DNA of 63,242 bases from the NCBI GenBank assembly GCA_964491605.1, contig CAZBGY010000008.1, positions 1 to 63,242 on the forward strand. Direction: 5' to 3'. The translations under genes and the position numbers were made by a program. Position 1 is the first letter of the stretch, and every line of letters starts with the position of its first letter. Positions 7,633 to 17,477 of this stretch are shown piece by piece. This DNA is from DRYS01 sp964491605 (GTDB lineage Archaea; Thermoproteota; CALKCG01; B24; DRYS01). The notes below the pieces were generated by a model. That model worked only from the letters and a program-made list of their open reading frames with translations. It had not been told where the DNA came from and made no database searches.

Positions 7633-9306
7633 ATGACGGCCGAAGTTATACCTGCTGTAACGGAGAGCGGTCAGCCTATCCTTATACTCAAGGAGGGTAC
7701 CTCTAGGGTTAGGGGTAGGGATGCTCAGATAAACAATATAACGGCGGCTAGGATAATAGCGGAGATGATTAAAACATCGTTAGGGCCATCCGGTATGGAT
7801 AAGATGCTTGTCGATACGCTTGGTGACGTTACGATAACGAACGATGGAGCTACGATACTTAAGGAGATGGATGTACAGCATCCTGCAGCTAAGATGATGG
7901 TCGAGATAGCTAAAGCTACAGATAGCGAGGTAGGTGATGGTACGACTAGCGTAGTAGTTTTAGCAGGAGAGCTCCTAGCTAAAGCTTTGGAGCTACTAGA
8001 GCTTAACGTACATCCATCCATCATAGTCGACGGATATAAGAAGGCTTTAGATGAAGCTTTAACCGTTCTAAGATCTATAGCCGTGAAGGTGGATCCGCTG
8101 GATAGGGAGACTCTGATAAAGGTTGCTATGACAGCTATGGGTACTAAAGCCGTTAAGGAGGGTAGGGATCATCTAGCTAAGCTCGTCGTAGATGCTGCGT
8201 TACAGGTCGTCAGGAAGGTTGGGGATAGGTACCTAGTGGATCTAGATGACATCAAGGTGGAGAAGAAAGCTGGCGGTACGATACTAGATACACAGCTTAT
8301 CAAAGGTGTGGTTTTAGATAAGGAAGTTGTACATGCAAGTATGCCTAAGATCGTTAGGAACGCTAAGATCGCTCTACTCAATTGTCCTCTAGAGATAGAG
8401 AAGACGGAGTTCGATGCTAAGATAAACATAGAGACTCCAGAGCAGATGAAGGCTTTCCTCGATGAGGAGTCTAGGATGCTTAAGGGTATGGTTGATAATA
8501 TCGCTGCTACTGGTGCTAACGTAGTATTCTGTCAGAAGGGTATAGATGATATGGCTCAATACTTCCTAGCAAAGAAAGGAATACTAGCAGTAAGAAGAGT
8601 TAAGAAGTCTGATATGGAGAAGCTTTCAAGAGCTACGGGAGCGAGAATAGTAACAAACATAGACGATCTAAAGCCTGAAGATCTAGGATCAGCAGAACTA
8701 GTAGAGGAGAGGAAGATCGGTGAAGATAGGTGGGTGTTCGTAGAGGGTTGCGTCAACCCGAGAGCTGTATCGATACTGATAAGAGGTGGAGCTGATAAAG
8801 TTGTAGAGGAAGCTGAACGCTCCATCCACGATGCTCTATGCGTCGTTAAAGATGTCATAGAGTATCCATACCTAGTATTCGGAGGCGGAGCACCTGAGAC
8901 CGAGGTTGCGTTAAAGATTAGGAAGTGGGCTGAGAAGCTTTCTGGTAGAGAGCAGCTTGCTGTATTAAAGTTTGCGGATGCGTTGGAGGTTATTCCCTCA
9001 GCTTTAGCTGAAAACTCAGGTCTAGATGCTATAGATATAATGGTAGAGCTTAGAGCTAGACACGAGAAGGGGCAGATATGGGATGGAGTTAACGTAATCG
9101 GAGGAGGTATCGGTGACATGAGAGCTTTAGATGTATGCGAGCCTCTAGCGGTTAAAGAGCAGATCCTTAAATCCGCCGTAGAAGCTGCTACATCGCTACT
9201 AAGAATAGACGATGTGATAGCAGCCGGTAAACTTAAGGAGGAAGGGAAGAAGGAGAAGAAAGAGGAGGAAGGCGAGGAGGAGAAATCTAAGCCAGAGCTA
9301 GATTAA
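7633..9306 (+). CDS. ths: thermosome (group II chaperonin) subunit
   Basis: 557 residues; ATP-driven folding chamber of the archaeal cytosol. Conserved blocks are TSLGPSGMDKML (residues 48-59), NDGATILKEM (70-79) and the nucleotide-binding GDGTTS at 101-106. The C-terminal half carries GGGAPETEVALKI and the acidic-basic tail EEEGEEEKSKPELD expected to hang in the cavity. Complete, with its own TATA box. Only one subunit gene is in this window; others may exist elsewhere. Confidence 0.97.
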   Translation: MTAEVIPAVTESGQPILILKEGTSRVRGRDAQINNITAARIIAEMIKTSLGPSGMDKMLVDTLGDVTITNDGATILKEMDVQHPAAKMMVEIAKATDSEVGDGTTSVVVLAGELLAKALELLELNVHPSIIVDGYKKALDEALTVLRSIAVKVDPLDRETLIKVAMTAMGTKAVKEGRDHLAKLVVDAALQVVRKVGDRYLVDLDDIKVEKKAGGTILDTQLIKGVVLDKEVVHASMPKIVRNAKIALLNCPLEIEKTEFDAKINIETPEQMKAFLDEESRMLKGMVDNIAATGANVVFCQKGIDDMAQYFLAKKGILAVRRVKKSDMEKLSRATGARIVTNIDDLKPEDLGSAELVEERKIGEDRWVFVEGCVNPRAVSILIRGGADKVVEEAERSIHDALCVVKDVIEYPYLVFGGGAPETEVALKIRKWAEKLSGREQLAVLKFADALEVIPSALAENSGLDAIDIMVELRARHEKGQIWDGVNVIGGGIGDMRALDVCEPLAVKEQILKSAVEAATSLLRIDDVIAAGKLKEEGKKEKKEEEGEEEKSKPELD

Positions 9307-9440
9307 GTATAGCTTGCAGGATCTATAACCCGCCACTCTACCCTATACTCTTCGATTCTACAATCCATCCATAGTTTTTCTCTCCTATCCCTATTCCTCC
9401 TATCTAAGCGATCGGATCAACTATATTTACGAATGACCTA

Positions 9441-9449
9441 TTTATATCT
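9441..9449 (+). promoter_or_regulatory. TATA box of the por operon
   Basis: TTTATATCT located about 50-60 bp before the porG ATG. Predicted initiation leaves a leader of about 30 nt with AGGGAGGG as ribosome-binding site. Confidence 0.6.
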
Positions 9450-9499
9450 AGGTCGAAGCATTCTTCTAGAATTTGTAGGATTCGTTAGGGAGGGATCGT

Positions 9500-10054
9500 A
9501 TGCTCGAATTCAGATGGCATGGTAGAGCTGGGCAGGGTATAATCACAGCTATAAGGCTTCTAGCATCATCCGCTATATTGGAGGGTAAATATGTTCAAGC
9601 ATTCCCGCAGTTCGGACCTGAACGTATAGGCGCGCCTATCGTAGGCTACTGTAGGATATCTGAAACACCGATAACGCTTCACGGACCTATAGAATCGCCG
9701 GATGTAGTAGCTGTTCTAGATCCCACGATTATAGGCTTAGTAGACGTAGTAGGAGGGTTGAAGCATGATGGTGTAATAGTCGTTAATAGTAAGGATGATC
9801 CTGGGAGGCTGGCTGCGAAGCTCGGGGTAACTAGAACCTACACGATCGATGCTACCGGTATATCCCTGGATATTATGGGTTCAGGTAGAGCTGTGAATAT
9901 AGCCGTCATGGGTGCTGTAACCAGGGTTACAGGTATAGTTTCCCGTGAATCCCTCGTCAAGGTTCTATCAGAGAGGTTTACCGGTAGGATACTTGACATG
10001 AACTTGAAGGTGTTGGATAGAAGCTTGAAAGAGGTGAAGGGGGTTGAAGGTTAA
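9500..10054 (+). CDS. porG: 2-oxoacid:ferredoxin oxidoreductase, gamma subunit
   Basis: 184 residues. The gamma subunit of four-subunit pyruvate-type oxidoreductases, which convert 2-oxoacids plus CoA to acyl-CoA and CO2 while reducing ferredoxin. Typical signature FRWHGRAGQGIITAIRLLA at the N terminus and FPQFGPERIGAPIVGYCRI near residue 40. First gene of a gamma-delta-alpha-beta operon; the next start (TTG) lies within its last codons. Substrate preference (pyruvate or another 2-oxoacid) cannot be read from sequence alone. Confidence 0.93.
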   Translation: MLEFRWHGRAGQGIITAIRLLASSAILEGKYVQAFPQFGPERIGAPIVGYCRISETPITLHGPIESPDVVAVLDPTIIGLVDVVGGLKHDGVIVVNSKDDPGRLAAKLGVTRTYTIDATGISLDIMGSGRAVNIAVMGAVTRVTGIVSRESLVKVLSERFTGRILDMNLKVLDRSLKEVKGVEG

Positions 10055-10325
10055 AGGGTGGCGTGAGATACCTATCGGAGGTATACTAGTGGAGCCAGGG
10101 TCATCTATCGAATATAGAACGGGTGATTGGAGGCTTTTCAAACCGATTATAGACTACTCTAAATGTATAAAGTGCCTACTCTGCTGGATATACTGCCCTG
10201 AACCCGCTGTATCGAGGAAGGATGATGATAGCGTAGAAATCGATTACTACCACTGTAAAGGATGCGGTATCTGCGCATCCGAATGCCCTGTTAAAGCTAT
10301 ATCTATGGTGGAGGAGGCGAAGTAA
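10044..10325 (+). CDS. porD: 2-oxoacid:ferredoxin oxidoreductase, delta (ferredoxin) subunit
   Basis: 93 residues with two [4Fe-4S] motifs: CIKCLLCWIYCP and CKGCGICASECP. Passes electrons from the catalytic subunits to soluble ferredoxin. It starts at TTG 10044, overlapping porG by 11 bp, with AGGTGAAGGGG upstream as ribosome-binding site. Stops one base before porA begins. Confidence 0.93.
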   Translation: MKVKGWREIPIGGILVEPGSSIEYRTGDWRLFKPIIDYSKCIKCLLCWIYCPEPAVSRKDDDSVEIDYYHCKGCGICASECPVKAISMVEEAK

Positions 10326-10326
10326 G

Positions 10327-11514
10327 ATGGCTGCATGGGCTCCTGGACGTACACTAGCTATGAACGGCAACGAGGTTGTAGCATACGCAGCTAAACAGTG
10401 CAACGTAGATGTTGTAGCGGCATACCCTATAACACCTCAAACGATCATAGTTGAAGCATTCAGTACATATGTCGCAGATGGACTTGTAGATACGCGATTC
10501 ATATGCGTGGAATCTGAGCATTCAGCTATGTCTGCATGTATAGGTGCAAGCCTTATGGGTGCTAGAGTGTTCACAGCTACCTCGAGTCAAGGTTTAGCTC
10601 TTATGCATGAAGCTCTGTACGCAGCTTCAGGTCTTAGATGCCCGATAGTCATGGCTGTCGTTAATAGAGCTTTATCGGCTCCGATAAACATACACTGCGA
10701 TCACTCGGATATGATGGGTTCGAGAGATTGCGGATGGGTGCAGATATTCGTAGAGAACGTTCAGGAAGCATACGATTTCACCATACAGAGTTTCAGGATA
10801 GCTGAGCATCCGGATGTACTATTACCTGTCGCCGTAAATCTGGATGGATTCACTATATCCCACTGCGTAGAGAATTTCGTATCTCTTACAGATGAGGAGG
10901 TTCTAAGATTCGTACAGCCTAAACGTACACCTGTCTACTGGCTTAATCCTGATAAACCTATAACCGTAGGAGCCCTCACGCTTCCAGATTACTACTACGA
11001 GGTTAAGAGACAGCAGGTTGAAGCTATGGAGAACGCTTACAGAGTCTTCCTAGACACGGTTAAAGAATTCGGAGACTTGACGGGTAGAAGGTATAATCCG
11101 ATAGAAGTTTGGGGTAGCGATGACGCCGATGTAGCTATAATACTACTAGGCAGCACCGTAGGGTTGATGAGGAGTATAGCTTCGAAGTACGATGGTAGGG
11201 TTAAAGTCGTATTCCCCAGATTATTCAGACCGTTCCCATCGAGGGATCTTAAAAGGATTCTCGAGGATGTGAAAGTCGCGGCCGTTATGGATAGAGCTAT
11301 AGCCTTCGGAGCCCCACTTAACCCGTTAGCTTCAAGCGTAGCTTCAACCATACTCCTAGAAGGCTTAGATACTAAGTTAGTAAACTTCGTCTACGGATTA
11401 GGTGGTAGGGATTTAAAGCTATCGGAAGCCGAGTATATAGTGGAGTATGCGTTGAAAGCCGCTGAAACCGGGGTTATCGATAAGCCTGTAAACTTCATAG
11501 GGGTGAGGGAGTAG
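10327..11514 (+). CDS. porA: 2-oxoacid:ferredoxin oxidoreductase, alpha subunit
   Basis: 395 residues. Contains the conserved GNEVVAYAAKQCNVDVVAAYP start with YPITPQT (about residues 35-41), the SEHSAMSACIGASLMGARVF block and QGLALMHEALY typical of the pyrimidine-binding domain of TPP enzymes. The C-terminal domain II contains IILLGSTVGLMRS and FPRLFRPFPS. Placed between porD and porB, with 1-2 bp spacers, in a strongly coupled operon. Confidence 0.94.
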   Translation: MAAWAPGRTLAMNGNEVVAYAAKQCNVDVVAAYPITPQTIIVEAFSTYVADGLVDTRFICVESEHSAMSACIGASLMGARVFTATSSQGLALMHEALYAASGLRCPIVMAVVNRALSAPINIHCDHSDMMGSRDCGWVQIFVENVQEAYDFTIQSFRIAEHPDVLLPVAVNLDGFTISHCVENFVSLTDEEVLRFVQPKRTPVYWLNPDKPITVGALTLPDYYYEVKRQQVEAMENAYRVFLDTVKEFGDLTGRRYNPIEVWGSDDADVAIILLGSTVGLMRSIASKYDGRVKVVFPRLFRPFPSRDLKRILEDVKVAAVMDRAIAFGAPLNPLASSVASTILLEGLDTKLVNFVYGLGGRDLKLSEAEYIVEYALKAAETGVIDKPVNFIGVRE

Positions 11515-11516
11515 GT

Positions 11517-12446
11517 ATGTCGATACCCATTAAAGCCGTAACTAGGGAGGAGTATCTGAGTCCAGGTCACCGTCTCTGTGCAGGATGCGGCTCCGCTATA
11601 GCTATAAGGTTAGCTCTCAAAGCTATCAGAGGTCCTACGGTAATAGCTCAAGCTACAGGATGCGTCGAAGTATCTACGACGATATATCCGCATACAGCTT
11701 GGAGGATACCTTGGGCTCATATACTTTTCGAGAACGCTGCAGCCGTAGCCTCAGGTATGGAGGAAGCTGTAAAGATCCTGAGGAAGAAGGGTGTAATAGA
11801 TAAGGATATAGATGTTATAGCGATCGCAGGTGATGGTGGGACGTTCGATATAGGTATACAAGCGCTATCAGGTGCTCTGGAGAGGGGTCATGACTTCGTA
11901 TACATATGCTACGATAACGAAGCATACATGAATACGGGTATACAGAGATCCGGAGCTACTCCTAGAGGAGCTTCGACTACAACATCCCCAGCTGGTAAGG
12001 TTATACCTGGGAAGAGAGAGGTTAAGAAGGATCTTATAGGTATAGCCGTAGCTCACGGTATACCTTACGCCGCTACGGCTTCGATAGCCTACCCTGGGGA
12101 CTATATAGCTAAGGTTAGGAAGGCTATAGAAGTTGAAGGCCCAGCTGTTATACACGTGCTAACTCCATGCCCGTTGGGATGGGGTAGCGAACCCTCTGAT
12201 ACTATCAAGCTAGCTAGATTAGCCGTTCAAACGAGGATATTCCCGGTATACGAGGTCGTGGAGGGACGCTATAAATTGAACGTTAAGGTATCGAAGCCTC
12301 TACCGATCGAAGAATATCTTAAGCTCCAGAGGAGGTTCCAGCATCTATTCAGACCGGAATTCAAGGATGAGCTTGAAGAAGTTAGACGGATAGTGGAGGA
12401 GCGTTGGAATAGGATACTAGAATTATGCGGTGAGAAACCCAGCTAG
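11517..12446 (+). CDS. porB: 2-oxoacid:ferredoxin oxidoreductase, beta subunit
   Basis: 309 residues. Binds thiamine diphosphate and one [4Fe-4S] cluster: CAGCG at residues 22-26 and CVEVST, with a fourth Cys in TPCPLGWG. The TPP motif is visible as GDGGTFDIGIQALSGALERG followed by YDNEAYMNTG. QRSGATPRGASTTTSPAGK is a standard family block. Last por gene; a flavoprotein gene follows 12 bp later and may be co-transcribed. Confidence 0.94.
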   Translation: MSIPIKAVTREEYLSPGHRLCAGCGSAIAIRLALKAIRGPTVIAQATGCVEVSTTIYPHTAWRIPWAHILFENAAAVASGMEEAVKILRKKGVIDKDIDVIAIAGDGGTFDIGIQALSGALERGHDFVYICYDNEAYMNTGIQRSGATPRGASTTTSPAGKVIPGKREVKKDLIGIAVAHGIPYAATASIAYPGDYIAKVRKAIEVEGPAVIHVLTPCPLGWGSEPSDTIKLARLAVQTRIFPVYEVVEGRYKLNVKVSKPLPIEEYLKLQRRFQHLFRPEFKDELEEVRRIVEERWNRILELCGEKPS

Positions 12447-12458
12447 ATCGATAGATTC

Positions 12459-13619
12459 ATGGAGACATACGATGTAGCGGTAATCGGAGGTGGGCCTGCA
12501 GGTTTATCTACAGCTATCTCCGCATCTAAACTCTATGTAGATACGATTCTTTTCGAGGAGCATGAAAGTATAGGTCTACCATGGCATTGTGCGGGTATAG
12601 TTAGCTCGAGCAGGTTGAGATCCCTCCGTATAGATGGTGTCGAGGAGGCTATTCTAGCTAGATTCGATACAGTAGACGTATACTTATCCCTACGACATGC
12701 ATTTAGTATAAGGAGTATTACACCTCAACTAGTTTTAGATAGGGTTGCGTTCGATAGGCTTCTAGCCGAGAAAGCTTCATCGCTCGATGTAGAGTTGAAG
12801 CTCGGGAGTAGGGTTAAGAGCTTAACGTATACACCCGACGGCTTGATAGATGTGAACACTGGTAGCGATAAGTGTAGATGTAGGGTAGCAGTATTAGCGG
12901 AAGGCCTCCCCGGGATTTTAGCTGGGAAATTAGGCTTCAATGTACGTAGACTCAAACCGCTTCCATCCATTCAATATCTAGTCCATGTGGATCCGAGTTC
13001 AACCCTTGGAGCTGTCGAAGTACATCTGCTCCCCGCTATATCGCCGCCATTCTTCCTATGGGTTATACCGATCGATGAAAGTCTATGTAGGGTAGGTTTA
13101 GCTTCCGGTGATGCTAAGAAGCTGAAGCTTCTGATAGAAGGATTCTTATCCAAGAGATTTAAGAGTTGGAGGATGCTATCTGAAAGTAGATGGGCTATAT
13201 CTGTTGGAGGCCCTCTGCATAGGACGGTTAGAAAGCGTATACTCCTCGTAGGTGATGTCGCAGGGCAGGTTAAACCTACTACAGGTGGAGGCATAATCTC
13301 TAGTATGGTATGCGGTATGATAGCGGGTAGAGTATCCGCTATAGCATCGATAGAAGACGATTATACGCTATTAGATAGATATGAAGCGTTGTGGAGGAGA
13401 TTCTTCGGTTTCAACTTTAAGATACAGAAGATGGTTAGAGGTATAGTTGATAGAACATCGTGGAGGATTCTATCATCGATAGTAGAATCCATCTCCAGGG
13501 AGTATGGGGATCTCGAGGTAGCTGATCTCGATATGCAGATAGATCTAATATTTAAGCTTGCATCATCACCGAATCTAATATCGAGGATAGCTAGAAACCT
13601 CGCCTCAGCTTTAGCGTAG
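12459..13619 (+). CDS. geranylgeranyl reductase-family flavoprotein
   Basis: 386 residues, FAD-dependent oxidoreductase. The Rossmann motif VIGGGPAGLS is near residues 8-17, LPWHCAGIVS gives the Cys found in geranylgeranyl reductases, and the second FAD motif LLVGDVAGQVKPTTGGGI is near residue 262-279. Such enzymes saturate isoprenoid chains of archaeal ether lipids; related ones act on other prenyl substrates. It follows the por genes closely, so reduced ferredoxin could be the electron donor, but that is inference. Confidence 0.8.
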   Translation: METYDVAVIGGGPAGLSTAISASKLYVDTILFEEHESIGLPWHCAGIVSSSRLRSLRIDGVEEAILARFDTVDVYLSLRHAFSIRSITPQLVLDRVAFDRLLAEKASSLDVELKLGSRVKSLTYTPDGLIDVNTGSDKCRCRVAVLAEGLPGILAGKLGFNVRRLKPLPSIQYLVHVDPSSTLGAVEVHLLPAISPPFFLWVIPIDESLCRVGLASGDAKKLKLLIEGFLSKRFKSWRMLSESRWAISVGGPLHRTVRKRILLVGDVAGQVKPTTGGGIISSMVCGMIAGRVSAIASIEDDYTLLDRYEALWRRFFGFNFKIQKMVRGIVDRTSWRILSSIVESISREYGDLEVADLDMQIDLIFKLASSPNLISRIARNLASALA

Positions 13620-13862
13620 GATGCTGATCTATCTTCGTCTCCGAAAGATTTGATCCACGGTATAAAAACCGGTTTTAAACACTTCTAGATTATCTAGGGT
13701 TTCATACAGTTCGCATTCACCTTTATCCTCGAGCTAAGATTACGATGTGGAAGTAGATCTCAGTAGGTAGAGTATAGAGTTACCGAATAAATGTGTCTCG
13801 GTCAAAACTTTATTAATCTATGAAGCTTCATTATCTACGTCGGAGTATCAGGGGTCAACTGT

Positions 13863-16058
13863 ATGGTTGTTAGGGAACTTAGACTTCAAGTTGCTGAGAT
13901 GCGGAATCAACGCGATATAGGTCGATGTAAAGCTAGGATCGACTCCTATCTTCTAGAGAAGATAGGCGTAGCGATAGGCGATATCATCGAGATCGTAGGT
14001 AACAGGTCTACCGCTGCTATAGCTTGGCCTGCATACCCTGAAGATGCCGGTAAACCTATAATAAGGATGGATGGTATAACTCGTAAGAACGCTGAGGTAT
14101 CGATAGGCGAGTATGTAACCGTTAGGAAGGCTAGGGTTAAGGTTGCCCGCGCCGTATCGCTTGCACCTGTGAGCGTTAAGCTGCATGTCCAGGATGAGAA
14201 CCTCTACGAGTTTCTAAAGAATAGGCTTATAGATCTACCTGTAGTTCAAGGCGATATAATCCAGCTATCCCTATTCGGTAACCCTGTTAACTTCATGGTA
14301 GTAAGATCGTCTCCTAAAGGCGTAGTTAAGATAGATTATGATACCCAGATTAAGCTCCTCAAAGAACCTGCTCCAGAACGTACAAGGATAGCGTACATAA
14401 CGTACGATGATATAGGTGGGTTAAAGGAGCAGGTGCAGAGGATTCGTGAGCTCGTAGAGCTTCCCTTAAAGCATCCAGAGTTATTTAAGCGTCTAGGTAT
14501 AGAGCCTCCTAAAGGTATACTTCTCTATGGTCCTCCCGGATGCGGTAAAACGTTGTTAGCTAAAGCCGTAGCTAACGAGAGTGATGCATATTTCATAAGC
14601 ATAAACGGGCCTGAGATTATGAGTAAGTTTTACGGTGAGTCTGAAGCTAGGCTTAGAGAAATATTCAAGAAGGCTGAGGAGAATGCTCCTGCTATAATAT
14701 TCATAGATGAACTAGATTCCATAGCCCCTAAGAGGGAGGAGGTAACAGGAGAAGTAGAAAGAAGGGTTGTAGCACAACTACTAGCACTAATGGATGGATT
14801 GACGACTCGTGGTAACGTCATCGTTATAGGTGCTACCAATAGACCTAACGCTCTAGATCCAGCTCTACGTAGACCTGGAAGATTCGATAGGGAGATAGAG
14901 ATAGGTATCCCGGATAAGCAGGATCGGCTTGAAATACTAGAGATACATACTAGGGGTATGCCTCTAGCTGACGATGTAGATCTAAGAAAGCTTGCGGAGA
15001 TAACTCACGGATATACGGGGGCTGATCTAGCCGCTCTAGCTAGAGAAGCCGCTATGAAAGCCCTCCGTAGATATCTACCGGAGATAGATTTGGATGCAGA
15101 TTCTATCCCGATGGAGGTTTTAGATAAGATGGAGGTTAGAATGGATGATTTCATGCAAGCATATCAGGAGATAACACCCTCAGCTTTAAGAGAGGTTGAG
15201 ATAGAGATACCTGATGTAAGATGGGATGATGTAGGCGGATTACAGGATGTTAAACAGCTTCTGAGGGAGAGTATAGAGTGGCCCCTCAAATATCCGGATA
15301 AGTTTAAAGGATTAGGATTGAAGCCTCCTAAAGGTATACTTCTCTATGGTCCTCCCGGATGCGGTAAAACGTTGTTAGCTAAAGCCGTAGCTAACGAGAG
15401 CGGTGCGAATTTCATAGGTGTTAAGGGGCCTGAAATCTTCAGTAAATGGGTTGGGGAATCCGAGAAAGCAATAAGGGAGATATTCAGGAAGGCTCGTATG
15501 GCTGCTCCATGCATAGTATTCTTCGACGAAGTGGATTCCATAAGCCCGGCTAGGGGTGTCGGTTACGCAGATTCAGGTGTTACCGAGAGGGTTGTGAGTC
15601 AGCTATTAACAGAGATGGATGGACTGACAAGTATAGCGAATGTCATCGTTATAGGTGCTACCAACCGTCCAGATCTGGTAGATCCAGCTCTACTCAGACC
15701 CGGCAGATTCGATCGTCTAATCTACGTATCCCCGCCCGGTGAGATGGATCGCCTCGAGATACTGAGAGTTCATACTAGGGGTATGCCTTTAGCCGACGAT
15801 GTAGATCTAGAGAAACTCGCTAAGCTGACGGTAGGATTCTCTGGAGCTGATTTAGAGATGCTCTGTAGGGAAGCCGGGTTTAATGCTTTAAGGAAATGTA
15901 TCGATAGCGAATCTAAGATACGTGTTACACTCGACGACTTTATGAAGGCATTGGAGGTTGTTAAGCCGTCGATAATACCTGAGATTGAGGAGTGGTATCA
16001 GAGCTTCATCTCAAGGTTTAAACGTAGGATGATACGTAGTTCTACACCTATAGCATAG
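13863..16058 (+). CDS. cdc48: Cdc48/VAT-type AAA+ ATPase
   Basis: 731 residues, unfoldase that feeds the proteasome. An N domain of about 190 residues is followed by two AAA modules: D1 Walker A GPPGCGKT at about 223-230 with FIDELDSI, and D2 Walker A at about 496-503 with FFDEVDSISPARG. Arg-finger regions DPALRRPGRFDREI and DPALLRPGRFDRLI are intact. The DNA of the two Walker A regions is identical over 79 bp (14503-14581 and 15322-15400). A TATA-like ACTTTATTAATC lies about 50 bp upstream. A winged-helix gene follows. Confidence 0.96.
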   Translation: MVVRELRLQVAEMRNQRDIGRCKARIDSYLLEKIGVAIGDIIEIVGNRSTAAIAWPAYPEDAGKPIIRMDGITRKNAEVSIGEYVTVRKARVKVARAVSLAPVSVKLHVQDENLYEFLKNRLIDLPVVQGDIIQLSLFGNPVNFMVVRSSPKGVVKIDYDTQIKLLKEPAPERTRIAYITYDDIGGLKEQVQRIRELVELPLKHPELFKRLGIEPPKGILLYGPPGCGKTLLAKAVANESDAYFISINGPEIMSKFYGESEARLREIFKKAEENAPAIIFIDELDSIAPKREEVTGEVERRVVAQLLALMDGLTTRGNVIVIGATNRPNALDPALRRPGRFDREIEIGIPDKQDRLEILEIHTRGMPLADDVDLRKLAEITHGYTGADLAALAREAAMKALRRYLPEIDLDADSIPMEVLDKMEVRMDDFMQAYQEITPSALREVEIEIPDVRWDDVGGLQDVKQLLRESIEWPLKYPDKFKGLGLKPPKGILLYGPPGCGKTLLAKAVANESGANFIGVKGPEIFSKWVGESEKAIREIFRKARMAAPCIVFFDEVDSISPARGVGYADSGVTERVVSQLLTEMDGLTSIANVIVIGATNRPDLVDPALLRPGRFDRLIYVSPPGEMDRLEILRVHTRGMPLADDVDLEKLAKLTVGFSGADLEMLCREAGFNALRKCIDSESKIRVTLDDFMKALEVVKPSIIPEIEEWYQSFISRFKRRMIRSSTPIA
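14503..14581 (+). repeat. 79-bp exact repeat, copy 1 (D1 Walker A)
   Basis: Seventy-nine bases encoding the Walker A region of Cdc48 domain D1 are identical, including third codon positions, to 15322-15400 in domain D2. Sequences either side have diverged. Confidence 0.9.
15322..15400 (+). repeat. 79-bp exact repeat, copy 2 (D2 Walker A)
   Basis: Second copy of the 79-bp direct repeat, 819 bp downstream of the first, in the same reading frame within Cdc48 domain D2. Confidence 0.9.
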
Positions 16059-16077
16059 AATCTAGGTGTATCTCTGT

Positions 16078-16296
16078 ATGGTTAAATCCAGCCCTATCTA
16101 CATGGTAGTAGAAGCTTTGAAGCGTAGAGGTGGATCTGCCGAGGATGAAGAGCTCTATCTAGATGTATCTAAGGTATCGGAGTTAACTCGTAACACCTTC
16201 ATGAAGCTTCTGATGAAGCTGGAGATATCCGGTATAGTTAGGGTCTACAGGCTATCTAAGGATAGGTTTAAAGTCGAGCTTGTATCCACCGGTTAA
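16078..16296 (+). CDS. small winged-helix-like protein
   Basis: 72 residues from ATG 16078 (a GTG at 16066 would add four). SPIYMVVEALKRRGGSAEDEELY, then ELTRNTFMKLLMKLEISGIVRVYR followed by a beta strand gives the helix-turn-helix-wing layout of a small DNA-binding protein. It follows cdc48 by about 20 bp and its last four bases overlap the convergent FEN-1 gene. No specific regulon can be assigned. Confidence 0.65.
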   Translation: MVKSSPIYMVVEALKRRGGSAEDEELYLDVSKVSELTRNTFMKLLMKLEISGIVRVYRLSKDRFKVELVSTG

Positions 16297-17324
16297 CGGA
16301 ACCACCCCTCTAGAGTTCTACTCTTACCTATCATCTTCAGATTATCGGCTATAATCTTAACAGCTTTAGTAACTCTATCTTCACTGAAATCTCTCTCTCC
16401 GCATAGGAAGTCTACCGTTCCATCGATATCCGGCTGCCTCCATTCAAGCTTATAATCGCTGCATACCTTAGGTTCTAGGAATATCCTTCTAATCTCATCG
16501 ACCGGGATCTGCTGCTTTATATCTAAGATTCTAAGCACCGATTTAGCATCTCCATACCTCCTCACATAATCCAAAGCCTTCTTAGGCCCTACACCTTTAA
16601 CACCATCTGGATAGTAGTCTGTCCCAACTAGTATAGCTATATCTATAAGCTGCTCTCTAGTCACCTTCAAAGTGGATAAGACTTCGTCTAATACTATAAG
16701 TTCAGGCTCCACCTCGACGTATACATCCCTTCCTGGAAGCTTCCTCCTACCGACTACGCTTAAATTCCTAACAACCCTCACAGCTCCGAATAGTAGTGCA
16801 TCATGATCCTGGCTTACAGCAGCCCATGCATCACCCCTTATAGTCATCCAAGCTGCTTGAGCCTCACCCTCCGATGGAGCCTCTACGTATGGTATACCTA
16901 GAAGTCTGAGAAGCCTTTTAGCATCTTCAGCCATATAGTCTTTAAGAGTAGCTGAAGCTTGAGCATACTTCCTCGCAGCTTCGTAATCACCTCTACTCAA
17001 AGCTTCCTCATACTTAACTATAGCCTCCTCTCTAGCGGTTTTCCTCCTCTTAATCTCAGCTTCCTTCAACGCTGGCGGTACGCCGTCGAATACATATACA
17101 GGCTTTATACCTACTTCTACGAATCTAGCAGTTCTATAGAGGAGACCTGAGAGGTGGCTTGTTACCCTCCCCTCGCTATCTTTTAGAGGTTCACCCCTAG
17201 GTCCACGGATAGTTGCTAGGAATTGATATAAAGCGTTATACGCATCTATCGCTAGAATCTTACCTTTAAGAGCATCCCATCCCAGCGTCCTCCTAGGTAC
17301 TATATCACCTAGATTTACACCCAT
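16293..17324 (-). CDS. fen: flap endonuclease FEN-1
   Basis: 343 residues; removes 5' flaps during Okazaki-fragment maturation and repair. N-terminal MGVNLGDIVPRRTLGWDALKGKILAIDAYN and the metal-binding acidic residues are seen as VFDGVPP, EAPSEGEAQAAW, SQDHDALLFG and LVGTDYYPDGVKGVGPKKAL. The extreme C terminus SRTLEGWFR is a PCNA-interaction motif (L and WF kept, the leading Gln replaced). Complete in length. Overlaps the winged-helix gene end by 4 bp. Confidence 0.96.
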   Translation of the reverse strand: MGVNLGDIVPRRTLGWDALKGKILAIDAYNALYQFLATIRGPRGEPLKDSEGRVTSHLSGLLYRTARFVEVGIKPVYVFDGVPPALKEAEIKRRKTAREEAIVKYEEALSRGDYEAARKYAQASATLKDYMAEDAKRLLRLLGIPYVEAPSEGEAQAAWMTIRGDAWAAVSQDHDALLFGAVRVVRNLSVVGRRKLPGRDVYVEVEPELIVLDEVLSTLKVTREQLIDIAILVGTDYYPDGVKGVGPKKALDYVRRYGDAKSVLRILDIKQQIPVDEIRRIFLEPKVCSDYKLEWRQPDIDGTVDFLCGERDFSEDRVTKAVKIIADNLKMIGKSRTLEGWFR

Positions 17325-17477
17325 CCCTAACTATGATTCTTCATCAACCTTGAATTAAACGCTTTCGGGGATTATCCGCTCTACGGCTATACCACGGTTA
17401 AATTTATCTAGCCTCCCTCTTATAACCGTATTATTAACTACTAGGTGAATATTGGAAGTGCATGAGGGTTAAAGGTT

